Below are positions 4,830-14,013 of a DNA stretch of 15,752 bases, piece after piece. The stretch spans positions 1-15,752 of the forward strand of contig JAKSJQ010000044.1 of the NCBI GenBank assembly GCA_024402115.1, read 5' to 3'. The stretch comes from Bacteroidales bacterium. GTDB taxonomy: Bacteria; Bacteroidota; Bacteroidia; Bacteroidales; UBA932. Positions within the stretch are counted from its first letter, which is position 1. Each line of letters begins with the position of its first letter. The position numbers and the translations under genes are program-made. The notes below the pieces were generated by a model. The model ran no database searches. It saw nothing but the letters and a program-made list of their open reading frames with translations, and was not told the origin of the DNA.

Positions 4830-6866
4830 TTAGTATGTCCACTTCATACGGTTCTGCCAGGTTGCGCTTGCACTCTGGAGATAGTTGACAGTAGTCGCGA
4901 ACGAACCGGTGAAGTGGTAACCCTCAGAGCCGTCTGCCTTGACAGTGGTGAGATCCATCTCGATCTGAGTTCCGTTGCCGGAGATGGTTACAGTACCCTC
5001 CTTGATGTAGGTGATGGTACCGGTGTAGTTGTTGGTTACAGACCTGTAGCCCTTGCTGTCGATGAATGCGAAGCAGTCAACAGGCTTGCCCTCGGCATCA
5101 ACAGGCTTCTCAGCCATTGCGTAGACACCGTCAGGAACAGGAGTGCTGCAGAAACGGTTGGCATAGTTCTTCTCGAAAACCCACTCAGATGCTGTGTGGA
5201 GAGGGAGATATACCATGTACTCGTTGCTGATGCCAGACCAGTAAAGGATGAATGCAGTACCGCCCTCAGCATAGTAGTTCTCTGCTGCATAGCCAAGGTA
5301 GTTAGCTGAAACGGTAGGAGCCACGAATACATCGTCGCCGTCCTCTACTGCACCGGTGTGGTTGTCAGAGATGACGATCTTCACATCCTTGTACTCGTAC
5401 TTGTATGCCTGCTCGTCGCCATATTCAATATCCCAGTCCTCGTTGTACCAGTAACCCTTGACATTGAAGTCGACTGTGATATCGTAACGATCAGGCTCAG
5501 AACCCTCAGCGATTGAGAGGGTGCCGCCGAGGATGTCACCATAGTCCATCTCATAGTCACCTCTGTAGTTCATGTAGATAGAGTTGCCGGTGAATGAGTT
5601 GTAAGGATAGAGGTTCTTACCGTTCCTTGAGTAGTGCTCCACGGTCTCAGGACCTTCTACGAAGGTGAATGAACCGAGAGGAAGCTTTGCATTTGTGCAG
5701 CTCTTGTCACCGAAGATCTTGAATGACATAGAGTAGATGTCGTATGCGCCCTCGGCAAGAGGTGCACTTGGATAGAGAGTGATGCTGTACTGCTGTGCAC
5801 CGTTTGCGAAGTGTGTCCAGTAGTCACCATCGAAGTTGACAGCGATCTCAGCGCGGTAGTTGTCGACGATCACCTCAGGCATCTCACCGCTGAAGGTATA
5901 GGTGCGTACGTTCTCGTGCTCGTCCATGAGAGCTGCAGAAACGGTAAGCACGCCCTCTGCCTCCTCGATGGTGATGAGACCGTCAGCTACAGGGATCTCG
6001 ACTTCACCCTCACAGATGGCGGTGTAATAGTCATCCTCACCTGAGTTGTTGAGAGAGAAAGTGTTTGCGCTGTGGTCAGCGGCTGCGTCAACATCATACT
6101 CGCCGGTAAGAACGCCCTTCTCCTCTACATTGACAGCGAGAACGACCTTACCCTTAGAGGTAGAGAATACGAGTGCGTACTCCTCGAATGAGGTAGGCAC
6201 ATACTCCTCATGGTCATAAGGTGCGATAGAGTGGCCGAGATAGCGTACCTCCTCGAGAACCATGGCGTTGTCAGAAGGGGCCTGAGTGATGGCGTAGGTT
6301 GAAGCGCCATTGTCCGAAGTCACGGTGAGGTGAGCGGTACGAGGCTCGATGGTTGCGTTGGCAGCAGCGTTCACAGTCACGGTCTTCTCTGAAGGAGCGG
6401 CCTTGGTTGCAACGACTGTGAGCCACTCTGCGTCAGACTCGGCAGTGAAAGCGGAGTTGGTGTTGATGAGAATGCTGAGAGTCTGAGCCTCAGAGCTTAT
6501 GTTCATTTCTGCAGTAGCCTCGAAAACATTTACAAAGCCCTGCTTTACAGTCCATGTGGTGGTCTTGTTGCCAGCGGTGAGGATGATCTTTCCTGAACGC
6601 TCCTGGAAAGTGCCATTGTCGGCAACCCTTACGGTTACAGTAGAATTACCCGCTTCTCCAGAGTCTGGGCTGACGGTAACCCAATCAACTTCAGAAGTCA
6701 TCTTCCATGAAGTGTTGGTTGTGAATGAGATGGTCTGCGGCTCTGCATAAGCGCCGACAGAGATCGTCGCGGTTGAGACCTGGAGCGAATCCTCGACCTC
6801 TACCGGCTTACAGCTTGCGATAGCCAACGCAAGGGCTGCAAGAACGTAGAATTTCACGTTTTTCAT
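4830..6866 (-). CDS. BACON-domain outer-membrane lipoprotein
   Basis: 678 residues. The lipoprotein signal ends at AIASC (Cys19). Two BACON-type immunoglobulin-like beta-sandwich domains follow, at about 28-110 (with NTSWKMTSEVDWVTVSPDSG and a closing WTVKQG) and about 114-196 (closing YAITQA). BACON domains are common in Bacteroidota surface proteins and are linked to carbohydrate or mucin binding. The remaining 480 residues look like three successive beta-rich modules (about 205-330, 338-505 and 520-660), each with alternating aromatic/hydrophobic strands, a G-x-Y turn and a closing FSG or FTG-type strand. No catalytic motif was recognised. As last gene of the operon, 45 bp after the PKD-like gene and just before a terminator, it occupies the usual position of a surface glycan-binding protein. 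That role is an inference. The three-module region was not matched to a named family. Confidence 0.85.
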   Translation of the reverse strand: MKNVKFYVLAALALAIASCKPVEVEDSLQVSTATISVGAYAEPQTISFTTNTSWKMTSEVDWVTVSPDSGEAGNSTVTVRVADNGTFQERSGKIILTAGNKTTTWTVKQGFVNVFEATAEMNISSEAQTLSILINTNSAFTAESDAEWLTVVATKAAPSEKTVTVNAAANATIEPRTAHLTVTSDNGASTYAITQAPSDNAMVLEEVRYLGHSIAPYDHEEYVPTSFEEYALVFSTSKGKVVLAVNVEEKGVLTGEYDVDAAADHSANTFSLNNSGEDDYYTAICEGEVEIPVADGLITIEEAEGVLTVSAALMDEHENVRTYTFSGEMPEVIVDNYRAEIAVNFDGDYWTHFANGAQQYSITLYPSAPLAEGAYDIYSMSFKIFGDKSCTNAKLPLGSFTFVEGPETVEHYSRNGKNLYPYNSFTGNSIYMNYRGDYEMDYGDILGGTLSIAEGSEPDRYDITVDFNVKGYWYNEDWDIEYGDEQAYKYEYKDVKIVISDNHTGAVEDGDDVFVAPTVSANYLGYAAENYYAEGGTAFILYWSGISNEYMVYLPLHTASEWVFEKNYANRFCSTPVPDGVYAMAEKPVDAEGKPVDCFAFIDSKGYRSVTNNYTGTITYIKEGTVTISGNGTQIEMDLTTVKADGSEGYHFTGSFATTVNYLQSASATWQNRMKWTY

Positions 6867-6911
6867 AATTACTTTAATTAAGTTGTTTATATAAAGTTGT
6901 AGTATTTATTT

Positions 6912-8498
6912 CTATCTCATGGTCGTACAGATCGCCGTGATCTCGTTGAATCCGCCGTATACGCCGTTGTCAACAAATGCGCTGAGCAAGCCGGTGGTCA
7001 CATTGTATGGACGCAGGTAGAACCTTCCCTCTCCGGTCGACTCGTCGTAGGTCACGATGACAAGCTGGAGCCTGTTGTATTTCAGCGGGAACTGGTATGA
7101 GTTCGACTCACTCGATGACGTAGGATACTGGTGAGTTCCGAACCATGCCTGGCTGTACTGACGGAGCATAGTGACCTTCTCCCCCTTGGTTGAAGGTGTC
7201 CATGAAAGACTCTTGACAGTCACGGTGCCGGAAGTGACGACAATCGAGTAGAGCTTGCTGCCGACCGAATAGAAGATCACATCGGCATTATCGCAGAATT
7301 CGAAGCACTCGGCCTTGTCGATGTCCGGAGCATCCAGCGGCTGAAGAACTGGAGAAGCGCTGTCCACATCAACGATCAGGATCCAGTATTTACCGGCAGA
7401 ATCCTTGAGGATGAAACCGCCCTTCATCGCCTTGAGGTGGCCGGCCGCCACGCAGGTCTTGTCTGCAAGGAGCGTAGGGTCAGGCATCTTGTCGACGTCC
7501 ATTGGGGTGAAGCTGCTGGTCGTGAGGCACCATCCCATGCAGAAGAATACGGTATGGAGCTCGTCATCATACACATATACCTTGCCCTGAAGTTCAGGGA
7601 CAGACACGATATTCCCTGGCTTGAAGGCATTTTCGTAAGAACCCGGATAAGTGAGCCTTGAGTACGAAATATCGAGTAGATCCATACATCCGTAAGGGAC
7701 ACCTCCATTGATTGAGATAGTCGAATAGCCGCCTACGTTGTGAAGGTATGAAGTTCCGAACTCTGTGACGTTCTTGGTATTGAAGAGCTCGGCATCGCTC
7801 CTGCTCACCTTATAGTTCACAGGATCGAGTGCATAGATATGATCCTCGGTACCGACCATGATTGCGCTCTCGTTGAAATTGGACACCACGGATGCATTCA
7901 GGTTGGTGTAGCTGCGCGCGAGCAACGAAGTGACCTTTCCGTCGATGCTCTTGTCATTTCCGAGAGAGAAAAGGTTCCATGTGTAGCGCGGCACCTCCGA
8001 AGTGTAGCCGTAGGTTATGCTGGACTGGGCCACAAGCGCCAGTTCTGAGCTCTTTCCTCCGTCCGCGGTATGTGCAACGAGAATTCCCTCTCCCAGCGAA
8101 CTGGTGACATAGACCGTCCACGACTTGATCTTCGAGTAACCGGACTCCTTGTTTGTGACAGTCAGCGAAAGGACATATGGAATCGCAGAAGGGTTGTTCA
8201 GCACCCTGAACTCGAGTTCATTGCCATCGCCCATGAATGCCCTGTTCCTATATGAACCCGGCTGCACATCCATCTCCCACATGTATTCCAGATCGTTGGA
8301 AGAAACGCCATCCTGGGACACATCGACGGTAATCTTGAGAGTCTCGCCATAGGCAACAGTAAGCGTATCGCCCTGTACGGAAGGGACGAGCACGATATCC
8401 GGATAATCGAAAGTCGCAAAGGTGCTCTTATCAGCATAGCACGACGCCACGAGCACTGCAACCACGGTCAGACATAATATAGATAGTTTCCTTATCAT
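6912..8498 (-). CDS. PKD-like family lipoprotein
   Basis: 528 residues. The signal ends in LVASC (Cys20), predicting an outer-membrane lipoprotein. Residues about 35-133 form a PKD-like beta-sandwich (GETLKITVDVSQDG, EYMWEMD, YVLSLTVTNKESGYSKIKSWTVYV). The remaining part (about 137-528) is beta-rich with segments such as DHIYALDPVNYKV that resemble beta-propeller blades, but no propeller was proven. Proteins of this type recur directly after SusD and DUF4843 genes in Bacteroidales uptake operons, and their biochemical role is not established. The gene starts 7 bp after the DUF4843 stop, so translation is probably coupled. A surface-exposed binding or accessory role in the transporter complex is inferred from context. 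Confidence 0.85.
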   Translation of the reverse strand: MIRKLSILCLTVVAVLVASCYADKSTFATFDYPDIVLVPSVQGDTLTVAYGETLKITVDVSQDGVSSNDLEYMWEMDVQPGSYRNRAFMGDGNELEFRVLNNPSAIPYVLSLTVTNKESGYSKIKSWTVYVTSSLGEGILVAHTADGGKSSELALVAQSSITYGYTSEVPRYTWNLFSLGNDKSIDGKVTSLLARSYTNLNASVVSNFNESAIMVGTEDHIYALDPVNYKVSRSDAELFNTKNVTEFGTSYLHNVGGYSTISINGGVPYGCMDLLDISYSRLTYPGSYENAFKPGNIVSVPELQGKVYVYDDELHTVFFCMGWCLTTSSFTPMDVDKMPDPTLLADKTCVAAGHLKAMKGGFILKDSAGKYWILIVDVDSASPVLQPLDAPDIDKAECFEFCDNADVIFYSVGSKLYSIVVTSGTVTVKSLSWTPSTKGEKVTMLRQYSQAWFGTHQYPTSSSESNSYQFPLKYNRLQLVIVTYDESTGEGRFYLRPYNVTTGLLSAFVDNGVYGGFNEITAICTTMR

Positions 8499-8505
8499 CG
8501 TTCTA

Positions 8506-9315
8506 TTAGTGAATCAAGGTTGACTGAATTGTAGGGATTACCTGCGGCTTGATGCCGGTTCCGGTTTCCTGGGTATAGCTTGTGTAGATCTCGTAATCCG
8601 CACTGTGCATATATGGAGAATCAGGATTCTCCCTGTCATGCTTCCTCACGAAATCGAAGAACTCGGACTGTGCACCGTACCACCATGTGTTCACATGGTA
8701 GACAGTATTCTCGTCCTTCATCGCACCGCTGGAATAGCCAGCCCTCTCTATCTCCTCACCGAAATAATCGTAGAGAAGCTCATGCAGGGCCTTGCTATAG
8801 CCTGTGCAGAAGAAATTGTACCACGCCTGTCTTGTGTACTGGTTATCCGGACGTACGAAATCTTTCGACCAAGTCACCTTGGCGCACTCCCTGTCCTTCA
8901 CGCTGTGAGGGAAGTTCTCGTCCGGAAGTATCTCCATCGCAACGGTATGCGAAGGAGTCTCACTTGTAAGCCCCTGGACCTTGAGGACTATCTCACCCTC
9001 CAGGGCACCGGCAGGGACCTTTGAGGAAATGATCTCGAAATCTCTTCCGAGCACGGCGTCGTTGTATGAGGAATCAGGTATCGCAACCTGGAACACCCTT
9101 TCATAATCGCATACCGGTCCGAAGACCTCGAGCGGAATTCTTATCTCCGGCTGGGGATCATTATGGCCCTTCAGGGAGAACTCGATAGAAGCCCTCTTGA
9201 AGAAGACGGCGGAATCCTTCACGTCATATACGGGAATCTCCTCCTGCTTGCAGGCAATGATTGACATAGCCGCGACGAGATATGATATAATATATCTTGC
9301 TTTCATCTGATACAT
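8506..9315 (-). CDS. DUF4843 domain-containing lipoprotein
   Basis: 269 residues from the first ATG. The Met at residue 4 (codon at 9306-9304, MKARYIISYLVAAMSIIAC) is an equally good or better start because it gives a standard lipoprotein signal length ending at Cys22. The body has the DUF4843 pattern: an early VFF strand (residues 37-39), an ordered-beta region with IRIPLEVFGPV, then a C-terminal part with WYNFF and DYFGEE. The function of the family is unknown. It is a recurrent third gene in SusC-SusD operons, where it replaces SusE-type proteins, and is presumed to sit in the outer membrane. It begins 3 bp after the SusD stop and ends 7 bp before the PKD-like gene. Confidence 0.85.
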   Translation of the reverse strand: MYQMKARYIISYLVAAMSIIACKQEEIPVYDVKDSAVFFKRASIEFSLKGHNDPQPEIRIPLEVFGPVCDYERVFQVAIPDSSYNDAVLGRDFEIISSKVPAGALEGEIVLKVQGLTSETPSHTVAMEILPDENFPHSVKDRECAKVTWSKDFVRPDNQYTRQAWYNFFCTGYSKALHELLYDYFGEEIERAGYSSGAMKDENTVYHVNTWWYGAQSEFFDFVRKHDRENPDSPYMHSADYEIYTSYTQETGTGIKPQVIPTIQSTLIH

Positions 9316-9318
9316 GTT

Positions 9319-10830
9319 TTAGAGTTCCTGTTTTCTACCATAGTTGATCTCATCATCCGGATAAGGCAGGGTGAGTTCGCCCATAGTTTCAGGATTCGGC
9401 AATATATAAAATCGGTCGAGAACAAATGCCGAATAGACGTCTCTGATGTGCTCGAGCCTGTCGTGCTTGGTCCAGTAGAGGAACTGTCCCTCATTGAGGA
9501 ACTCCCTTGCGTACTCGAGATTCAGTTCGGTAAGAGCATCACTGTCCAGAGGAAGATCCTCGGTAATGCCCCTGTGGGAGCGGACCTCATTGATAAGTTC
9601 CATTGCCTTTGCCTTGCTGCCGTTCCTCGCCTCGTTCTCAGCCATTATGTAGTACATCTCGGAAAGTCTGATCATAGGCATCAGATTTCTATACTTCGAG
9701 TTGGATAGACTGAAGAGTTTACGGCAGACATAGCTGCCGTTCTGGTACTCGAGATAGAAAGCTGTACCTCTTACATCCTCCAGGCCGCTGGTCTCGAGAA
9801 TCGGGAAAAGCTTGTACTCTACAATCTCCTTGGAGAAGTACATGGCTTCCGTTGCAGCACCGGTTGCGGAAGGAATGAGGAACTTAGAGACAATTGAATA
9901 GAGCTCATTGATTTCGAGAGTGAACAGATGCTCGCATGAGAAAGTGAGGTCCGCATGTGCCAGGTCATGACCGAATCCCTGTGAGATCATGTGGCTGGGA
10001 TCAATCCATGAGGCAGCTTTCGACTTCATAGCGCCATCGGCAGCAAGCTTCGCATAATACGCTGCGGTCTCGATGTCATCGTCCCACTGATAGATTCTCG
10101 CGAGCAAGCCATACACTGCATAGAGATTGACATGAGACTTCCTGTTACTCCAGTAGCCGGTCGCGTTCAGCGTCGTGCTGAAGTTCTCGGAAACCACACC
10201 AGTCACAGGGTCGTCAGCAAGCAGCTCCGCTGCCTCGAGAGCATCCTTAAGGAGAAGTTCCATAGTCTTCTCGCTGCTCTGCTGAGGGGTTACTATAGGG
10301 CTATAGGTAGTCACATAAGGAACCGCAAGCTTGGCTCCGTTGCTGCCGGTCATGCCGGGAGAACCGAAGAAACGTATAAGGTCAAGATGGTTGAAAGCCC
10401 TGAGAGCGAGAAGCTCACCCTTCACCCAGTTGTACTCAGACTTATTCATGAACAGAGACTCCTTGCCGTCTATGTTCTCGAGCGCCATGTTGATGTTCGC
10501 GATGGTGTTGTAGTAAGCGAGCCAGATCTGTGAAGAGAGCTTCTTCACGTTGCTTGTATTGAACTCATGGTTCTGGACCTGAGACAGAGTAAGCGACGTG
10601 AAAGAATTATATGGATAGCAGAGGATGTCAATGTGCTTCCATGTAGTATTGGAAGCATAGTTGTTCTCCTTACCCATATTGATATAGACTCCGGACAGAG
10701 CGTCGAAGAAACCCTCACGGGAACTGAAGATCTCCTCGGCTTTGAACTGGGTCGATGAAGTCGCCTCAAGCCACTTGTCGCATGAGCAGGCGGCAAGAGC
10801 GATTGTCATGAATAAAAATATCTTCTTCAT
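9319..10830 (-). CDS. SusD/RagB family nutrient-binding outer-membrane lipoprotein
   Basis: 503 residues, normal for the family. The signal ends at LAAC (Cys15) or ACSC (Cys17); the first is the better lipobox. The SusD signature helix ELLALRAFNHLDLIRFFG (139-156) is clear, as are the C-terminal RagB/SusD features LMPMIRLSEMYYIMAENEA and FLNEGQFLYWTKHDR and the closing short PYPDDEINYG. SusD proteins form a lid over the SusC barrel and capture the substrate at the cell surface. The gene follows SusC by 15 bp and has a strong Shine-Dalgarno sequence. The substrate cannot be deduced, since SusD-like proteins bind glycans in many loci but peptides in RagAB. Confidence 0.95.
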   Translation of the reverse strand: MKKIFLFMTIALAACSCDKWLEATSSTQFKAEEIFSSREGFFDALSGVYINMGKENNYASNTTWKHIDILCYPYNSFTSLTLSQVQNHEFNTSNVKKLSSQIWLAYYNTIANINMALENIDGKESLFMNKSEYNWVKGELLALRAFNHLDLIRFFGSPGMTGSNGAKLAVPYVTTYSPIVTPQQSSEKTMELLLKDALEAAELLADDPVTGVVSENFSTTLNATGYWSNRKSHVNLYAVYGLLARIYQWDDDIETAAYYAKLAADGAMKSKAASWIDPSHMISQGFGHDLAHADLTFSCEHLFTLEINELYSIVSKFLIPSATGAATEAMYFSKEIVEYKLFPILETSGLEDVRGTAFYLEYQNGSYVCRKLFSLSNSKYRNLMPMIRLSEMYYIMAENEARNGSKAKAMELINEVRSHRGITEDLPLDSDALTELNLEYAREFLNEGQFLYWTKHDRLEHIRDVYSAFVLDRFYILPNPETMGELTLPYPDDEINYGRKQEL

Positions 10831-10836
10831 ATTCAG

Positions 10837-10845
10837 TCCTCCCCT
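10837..10845 (-). promoter_or_regulatory. strong Shine-Dalgarno sequence for susD-like gene
   Basis: The minus strand reads AGGGGAGGA between the SusC stop and the SusD start, leaving 6 nt before the ATG. Bacteroidota genes mostly lack such sites, and none this strong was seen before the other genes here. It may raise SusD translation independently of SusC. Confidence 0.6.
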
Positions 10846-13800
10846 TTAGAATGTTGCAGTCACAGCAAAGGACAGAGTCCTCGCATATGGGTAGCTGGTT
10901 CCTCTCTCGATATGGATGGACGACCATGTGAAGAGGTCGTTGCCGTAGACACTGAGACGCAGGCGTGAGAGTTTTGCCTTGCGTATCATCGCGTATGGGA
11001 ACTCGTAGTACAGAGACACCGACGAAAGGTTGAGCACGTCGTTCTTCTGCACGAATCGTGAGGTCGGCTTGGTGCTTCCGTCACCGCCCGCACCGTTCCT
11101 GTACTGTGCGATCTGGCCAGGCTCGAACCAACGGTCGGAGAAGATCCTTCGGTCGACATTCTTCTCGAGGTTGGTGTTCTCGACCATGGACACGAGAGTC
11201 GAATTATACTTCTTTCCACCACCGTAGAAAGTGAAGATCACGCTCGCTCCAATGCCCTTGATCTCCGAGTTGAAACCGAAGTTGCCGTTGAAAAGAGGGT
11301 CAGATGAACCATAGTTCACGAGGTTGGTTGCTTTCCATGTGTTGACAAGAGAGCCATCCTTGCTGACGAACACCTCCTTTCCGCTGATCGGGTCGATACC
11401 GAGCGAAGGCACAACCCAGATCGAATGCAGAGGCATGTCATCGTAATACTGGATCACAGGCATGTCGGATTTATTCTCCTCCGCCTGGGTGATCTGCTGA
11501 TCGTTGAACGCCTTCATCGCATCGGAGAGTCTGAGTATCCTGTTGTCGTTGAGGGCGATCTTTGCGAGGAAGGTCAGGTATGAGTTCTTCTTCTGGAAGG
11601 CGGTGTAGTTGACCGAGAGTTCGACACCCTTGTTGCGGATGAGACCGAGGTTGTCGCTCACCGATCCGAAGCCGGTAGAAGAAAGGAGCGTACGGTTGAA
11701 CACGAGGTTCTTCGTGTCAGCAAGATAGAAGTCGGCAACGACATAGACATGGTCGGTACGGAAGTCGAGTCCGAGGTTGTAGTCCATCTTCTGCTCCCAT
11801 CCAAGGTTAGGATTAGCCATTCCTGAGAGGTGCACACCAGTCTGGGAATTATAGAATCTGTCGCTGTAATAGATATACGAAGCGATCGAATTATTGGACA
11901 TGAAATTCTGGTTACCCGAGCTTCCGAGCGAGAAGCGGAGCTTGAACTGCTTCATCCAATCCACATACTCGAGCCACCTCTCCTTGTGGAGGTTCCATGC
12001 AAGTCCGGCGCTCCAGAAGGTACCCCACTTGTTGTTCGTTCCGAACACCGATGATGCACTACCCTTCACTGTCGCATCGAGCATGTACCTGTCTGCGAAG
12101 GAGTATCCGACTGTAAGGAGGAGTCCGAGGTTGCGGTTGAGTCCGTTGCTTCCGGTCGGAGTCTTGTCGAGAGTGTAGTCCCTCGCAAATATTATGTCCG
12201 ACATCTTGTCGTTAGGGAAACCGCTCGCATAGTGAGTCACCTCGCCGTACTTGACCTGCGAGATGGTGTACTGCGCGGTCGCGAACACGTCATGCACATC
12301 AGCGAACGAATGGTTGAACTGCGCGCTCAAGTCGCCTGAGAAAGAAGTGTAGGTACCGTTTGACTGCTCATAAGAGCCCTTGCGGAGAATCTCATCCTCT
12401 GTTTCATTCTCGTCGCTGGCCGAATAGAACTTCGAGTGCTTGGAAGGATAGAACTCATCACTGCGGGTTGTCTTGGTGTCGATACCGGCCCTTGCAACGA
12501 TCTTCAGCGGCTGGATAGGCATGTACTCGACATAGAAGTTGTCAGTAAAGTCGAGATATTGATTCGTATTCACAACATTGAGCGAAGCATCGTAGAGCGG
12601 ATTCGCAGTGACGTAGGTCTTGTTGGCCTTCAACTGGAACACGCGGACTAGGTTGCCGTCCTCATCGTATGGATTGAAGTACGGATTCATCTCGGCGTAG
12701 GTCGAGAACTTACCGTACGGAGACTCGCTGCTTCGCATGTGCGCAATGCTCATGATGTTGCGGAAAGTCCATCCCTTGTGCCTGTACGCAAGGTTCATGT
12801 CACCGCTGATGACCTTTCGCGAAGAGCCCTTCATCGCACCTTCGACATCGTTGTACGCGAAAGTGGTGAACGACTTGAGCTCCTTGTTGCCGAGCTCGAC
12901 TGAGAGAGAGTGCTTGTTGCCGACACCGATGCGGAGCGGCTTCGAAAGCCAATATGTGCTCTCGCCTTCAAGAGCACGGCGGAGACGTTCGTTGTAGATC
13001 TCGAGCGACTTGAGGTTCTCCTGGGTGCTTGCGCTCTTGGAGATGTAGTAACCCTCTCGCCTCTCGACCTCGAGCTTCTCAAGGGCGTTGCAGAGGTTGT
13101 AGCTGGAGAGGTCAGGCATCTCGAGAGAGACGTTTCCGGTATATGTGATCGCCGTCCTACCCGAATCGAGGGACTTGGTCTCGATGACGATGACGCCGTT
13201 ACCACCCTTGGAACCATAGATGGCCTTCGCAGAAGCATCCTTGAGGATGGTGATGCTCTCGACACGGTTCATGTCCATATCCTGAATCTTCTCTGCAGTC
13301 GTCTCGAAACCGTCGAGGATGAACAGAGGCATGTTCGCATCGCTCACGAAATTGCTCTTGAGCGAGGTGGTCTCCATTCCGAGGGACGATGCACCACGAA
13401 TCTGCATCGATGACATCGCATTAGGGTTGGAACCGCTCTCAAGGTTCTCGAGTATCATCAGGGACGGGTCGAGATTCTTCAGTGATTCGAGCACGTTCTT
13501 CGTACCGACCTTCTTGAGTTCGTCGGCACTGAGCGACTGTACCGCACCGGTGAAGCTGTCAGCCTTACGGGTGTAGATACCGGTCACGACGGTCTCCTGA
13601 ATCATCTCTGCATCGGTCTCGAGGCGCACGACTGCACATTCTGCCAGAACCACGTATCTGGTCTTGAATCCCAGCGACTCAAAAACGAGTTCCTTGGTCT
13701 TCGCATTCACCTTGATGGTGTACTTTCCATCAGCGTCAGTGACTGTGCCCGAAGTAAGCTTTCCGGGCTCATACACTGCCACTCCTGGCACAGGAAGGTC

Positions 13801-13929
13801 GTCGTCATCGATCACGATGCCGCTTACACTTGACTGAGCTGAAACAGGAAGTGAATTAAAGATTGTAAGTAAAACCATAAACAAACCGACAAAAAGTCGA
13901 TTCCTTATGGCCAATCGATAAATATTCAT
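10846..13929 (-). CDS. SusC/RagA family TonB-linked outer-membrane transporter
   Basis: 1027 residues. A signal peptide ends near VSAQ (cleavage about 31/32). A CarboxypepD_reg-like domain (about 35-105; VSGIVIDDDDLPVPGV, GTVTDADGKYTIKV) is followed by the TonB-box region ETVVTGIYTRK (112-122). The plug domain (about 125-255) carries the SusC signatures MQIRGASSLG (175-184), PLFILDGFE (201-209) and VESITILKDASAKAIYGSKG (223-242). The rest is a 22-strand-type beta-barrel ending in a terminal Phe, as required for outer-membrane insertion. It imports the ligand captured by SusD using TonB-ExbBD energy. It is the first gene of the five-gene operon, 93 bp after the GldG-family gene, with an AT-rich upstream region containing inverted repeats. 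No sigma-interacting N-terminal STN domain is present, so direct anti-sigma signalling is not expected. No regulator gene lies in the window. Confidence 0.96.
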   Translation of the reverse strand: MNIYRLAIRNRLFVGLFMVLLTIFNSLPVSAQSSVSGIVIDDDDLPVPGVAVYEPGKLTSGTVTDADGKYTIKVNAKTKELVFESLGFKTRYVVLAECAVVRLETDAEMIQETVVTGIYTRKADSFTGAVQSLSADELKKVGTKNVLESLKNLDPSLMILENLESGSNPNAMSSMQIRGASSLGMETTSLKSNFVSDANMPLFILDGFETTAEKIQDMDMNRVESITILKDASAKAIYGSKGGNGVIVIETKSLDSGRTAITYTGNVSLEMPDLSSYNLCNALEKLEVERREGYYISKSASTQENLKSLEIYNERLRRALEGESTYWLSKPLRIGVGNKHSLSVELGNKELKSFTTFAYNDVEGAMKGSSRKVISGDMNLAYRHKGWTFRNIMSIAHMRSSESPYGKFSTYAEMNPYFNPYDEDGNLVRVFQLKANKTYVTANPLYDASLNVVNTNQYLDFTDNFYVEYMPIQPLKIVARAGIDTKTTRSDEFYPSKHSKFYSASDENETEDEILRKGSYEQSNGTYTSFSGDLSAQFNHSFADVHDVFATAQYTISQVKYGEVTHYASGFPNDKMSDIIFARDYTLDKTPTGSNGLNRNLGLLLTVGYSFADRYMLDATVKGSASSVFGTNNKWGTFWSAGLAWNLHKERWLEYVDWMKQFKLRFSLGSSGNQNFMSNNSIASYIYYSDRFYNSQTGVHLSGMANPNLGWEQKMDYNLGLDFRTDHVYVVADFYLADTKNLVFNRTLLSSTGFGSVSDNLGLIRNKGVELSVNYTAFQKKNSYLTFLAKIALNDNRILRLSDAMKAFNDQQITQAEENKSDMPVIQYYDDMPLHSIWVVPSLGIDPISGKEVFVSKDGSLVNTWKATNLVNYGSSDPLFNGNFGFNSEIKGIGASVIFTFYGGGKKYNSTLVSMVENTNLEKNVDRRIFSDRWFEPGQIAQYRNGAGGDGSTKPTSRFVQKNDVLNLSSVSLYYEFPYAMIRKAKLSRLRLSVYGNDLFTWSSIHIERGTSYPYARTLSFAVTATF

Positions 13930-14013
13930 AAGTACTTATTTAGTCTACAATGTCCTTTGGACACTGCAATTTAGCAATTTCTAATTATTTTTAATAATTA
14001 AAATGCAATGATT
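13930..14013 (-). promoter_or_regulatory. upstream control region of the SusCD operon
   Basis: This is an AT-rich gap before the SusC start codon. It holds an inverted repeat around TGTCCTTTGGACA (13948-13966; 8 paired positions including one G-T, 3-nt loop), a direct repeat GCAATTT-A-GCAATTT (13966-13980), and a second inverted repeat TAATTATT/AATAATTA (13982-14000). No exact TAnnTTTG box was found. The nearest minus-strand candidate, TAAATTGC, is degenerate. A promoter here is inferred from the change of function between the GldG-family gene and SusC. Confidence 0.45.

Noticed and set aside
6867..6911. Separate promoter for the BACON lipoprotein gene
   Set aside because: The 45-bp gap is AT-rich and has a short AAGTTGT direct repeat, but no TAnnTTTG box or terminator. 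Cotranscription with the PKD-like gene is simpler.
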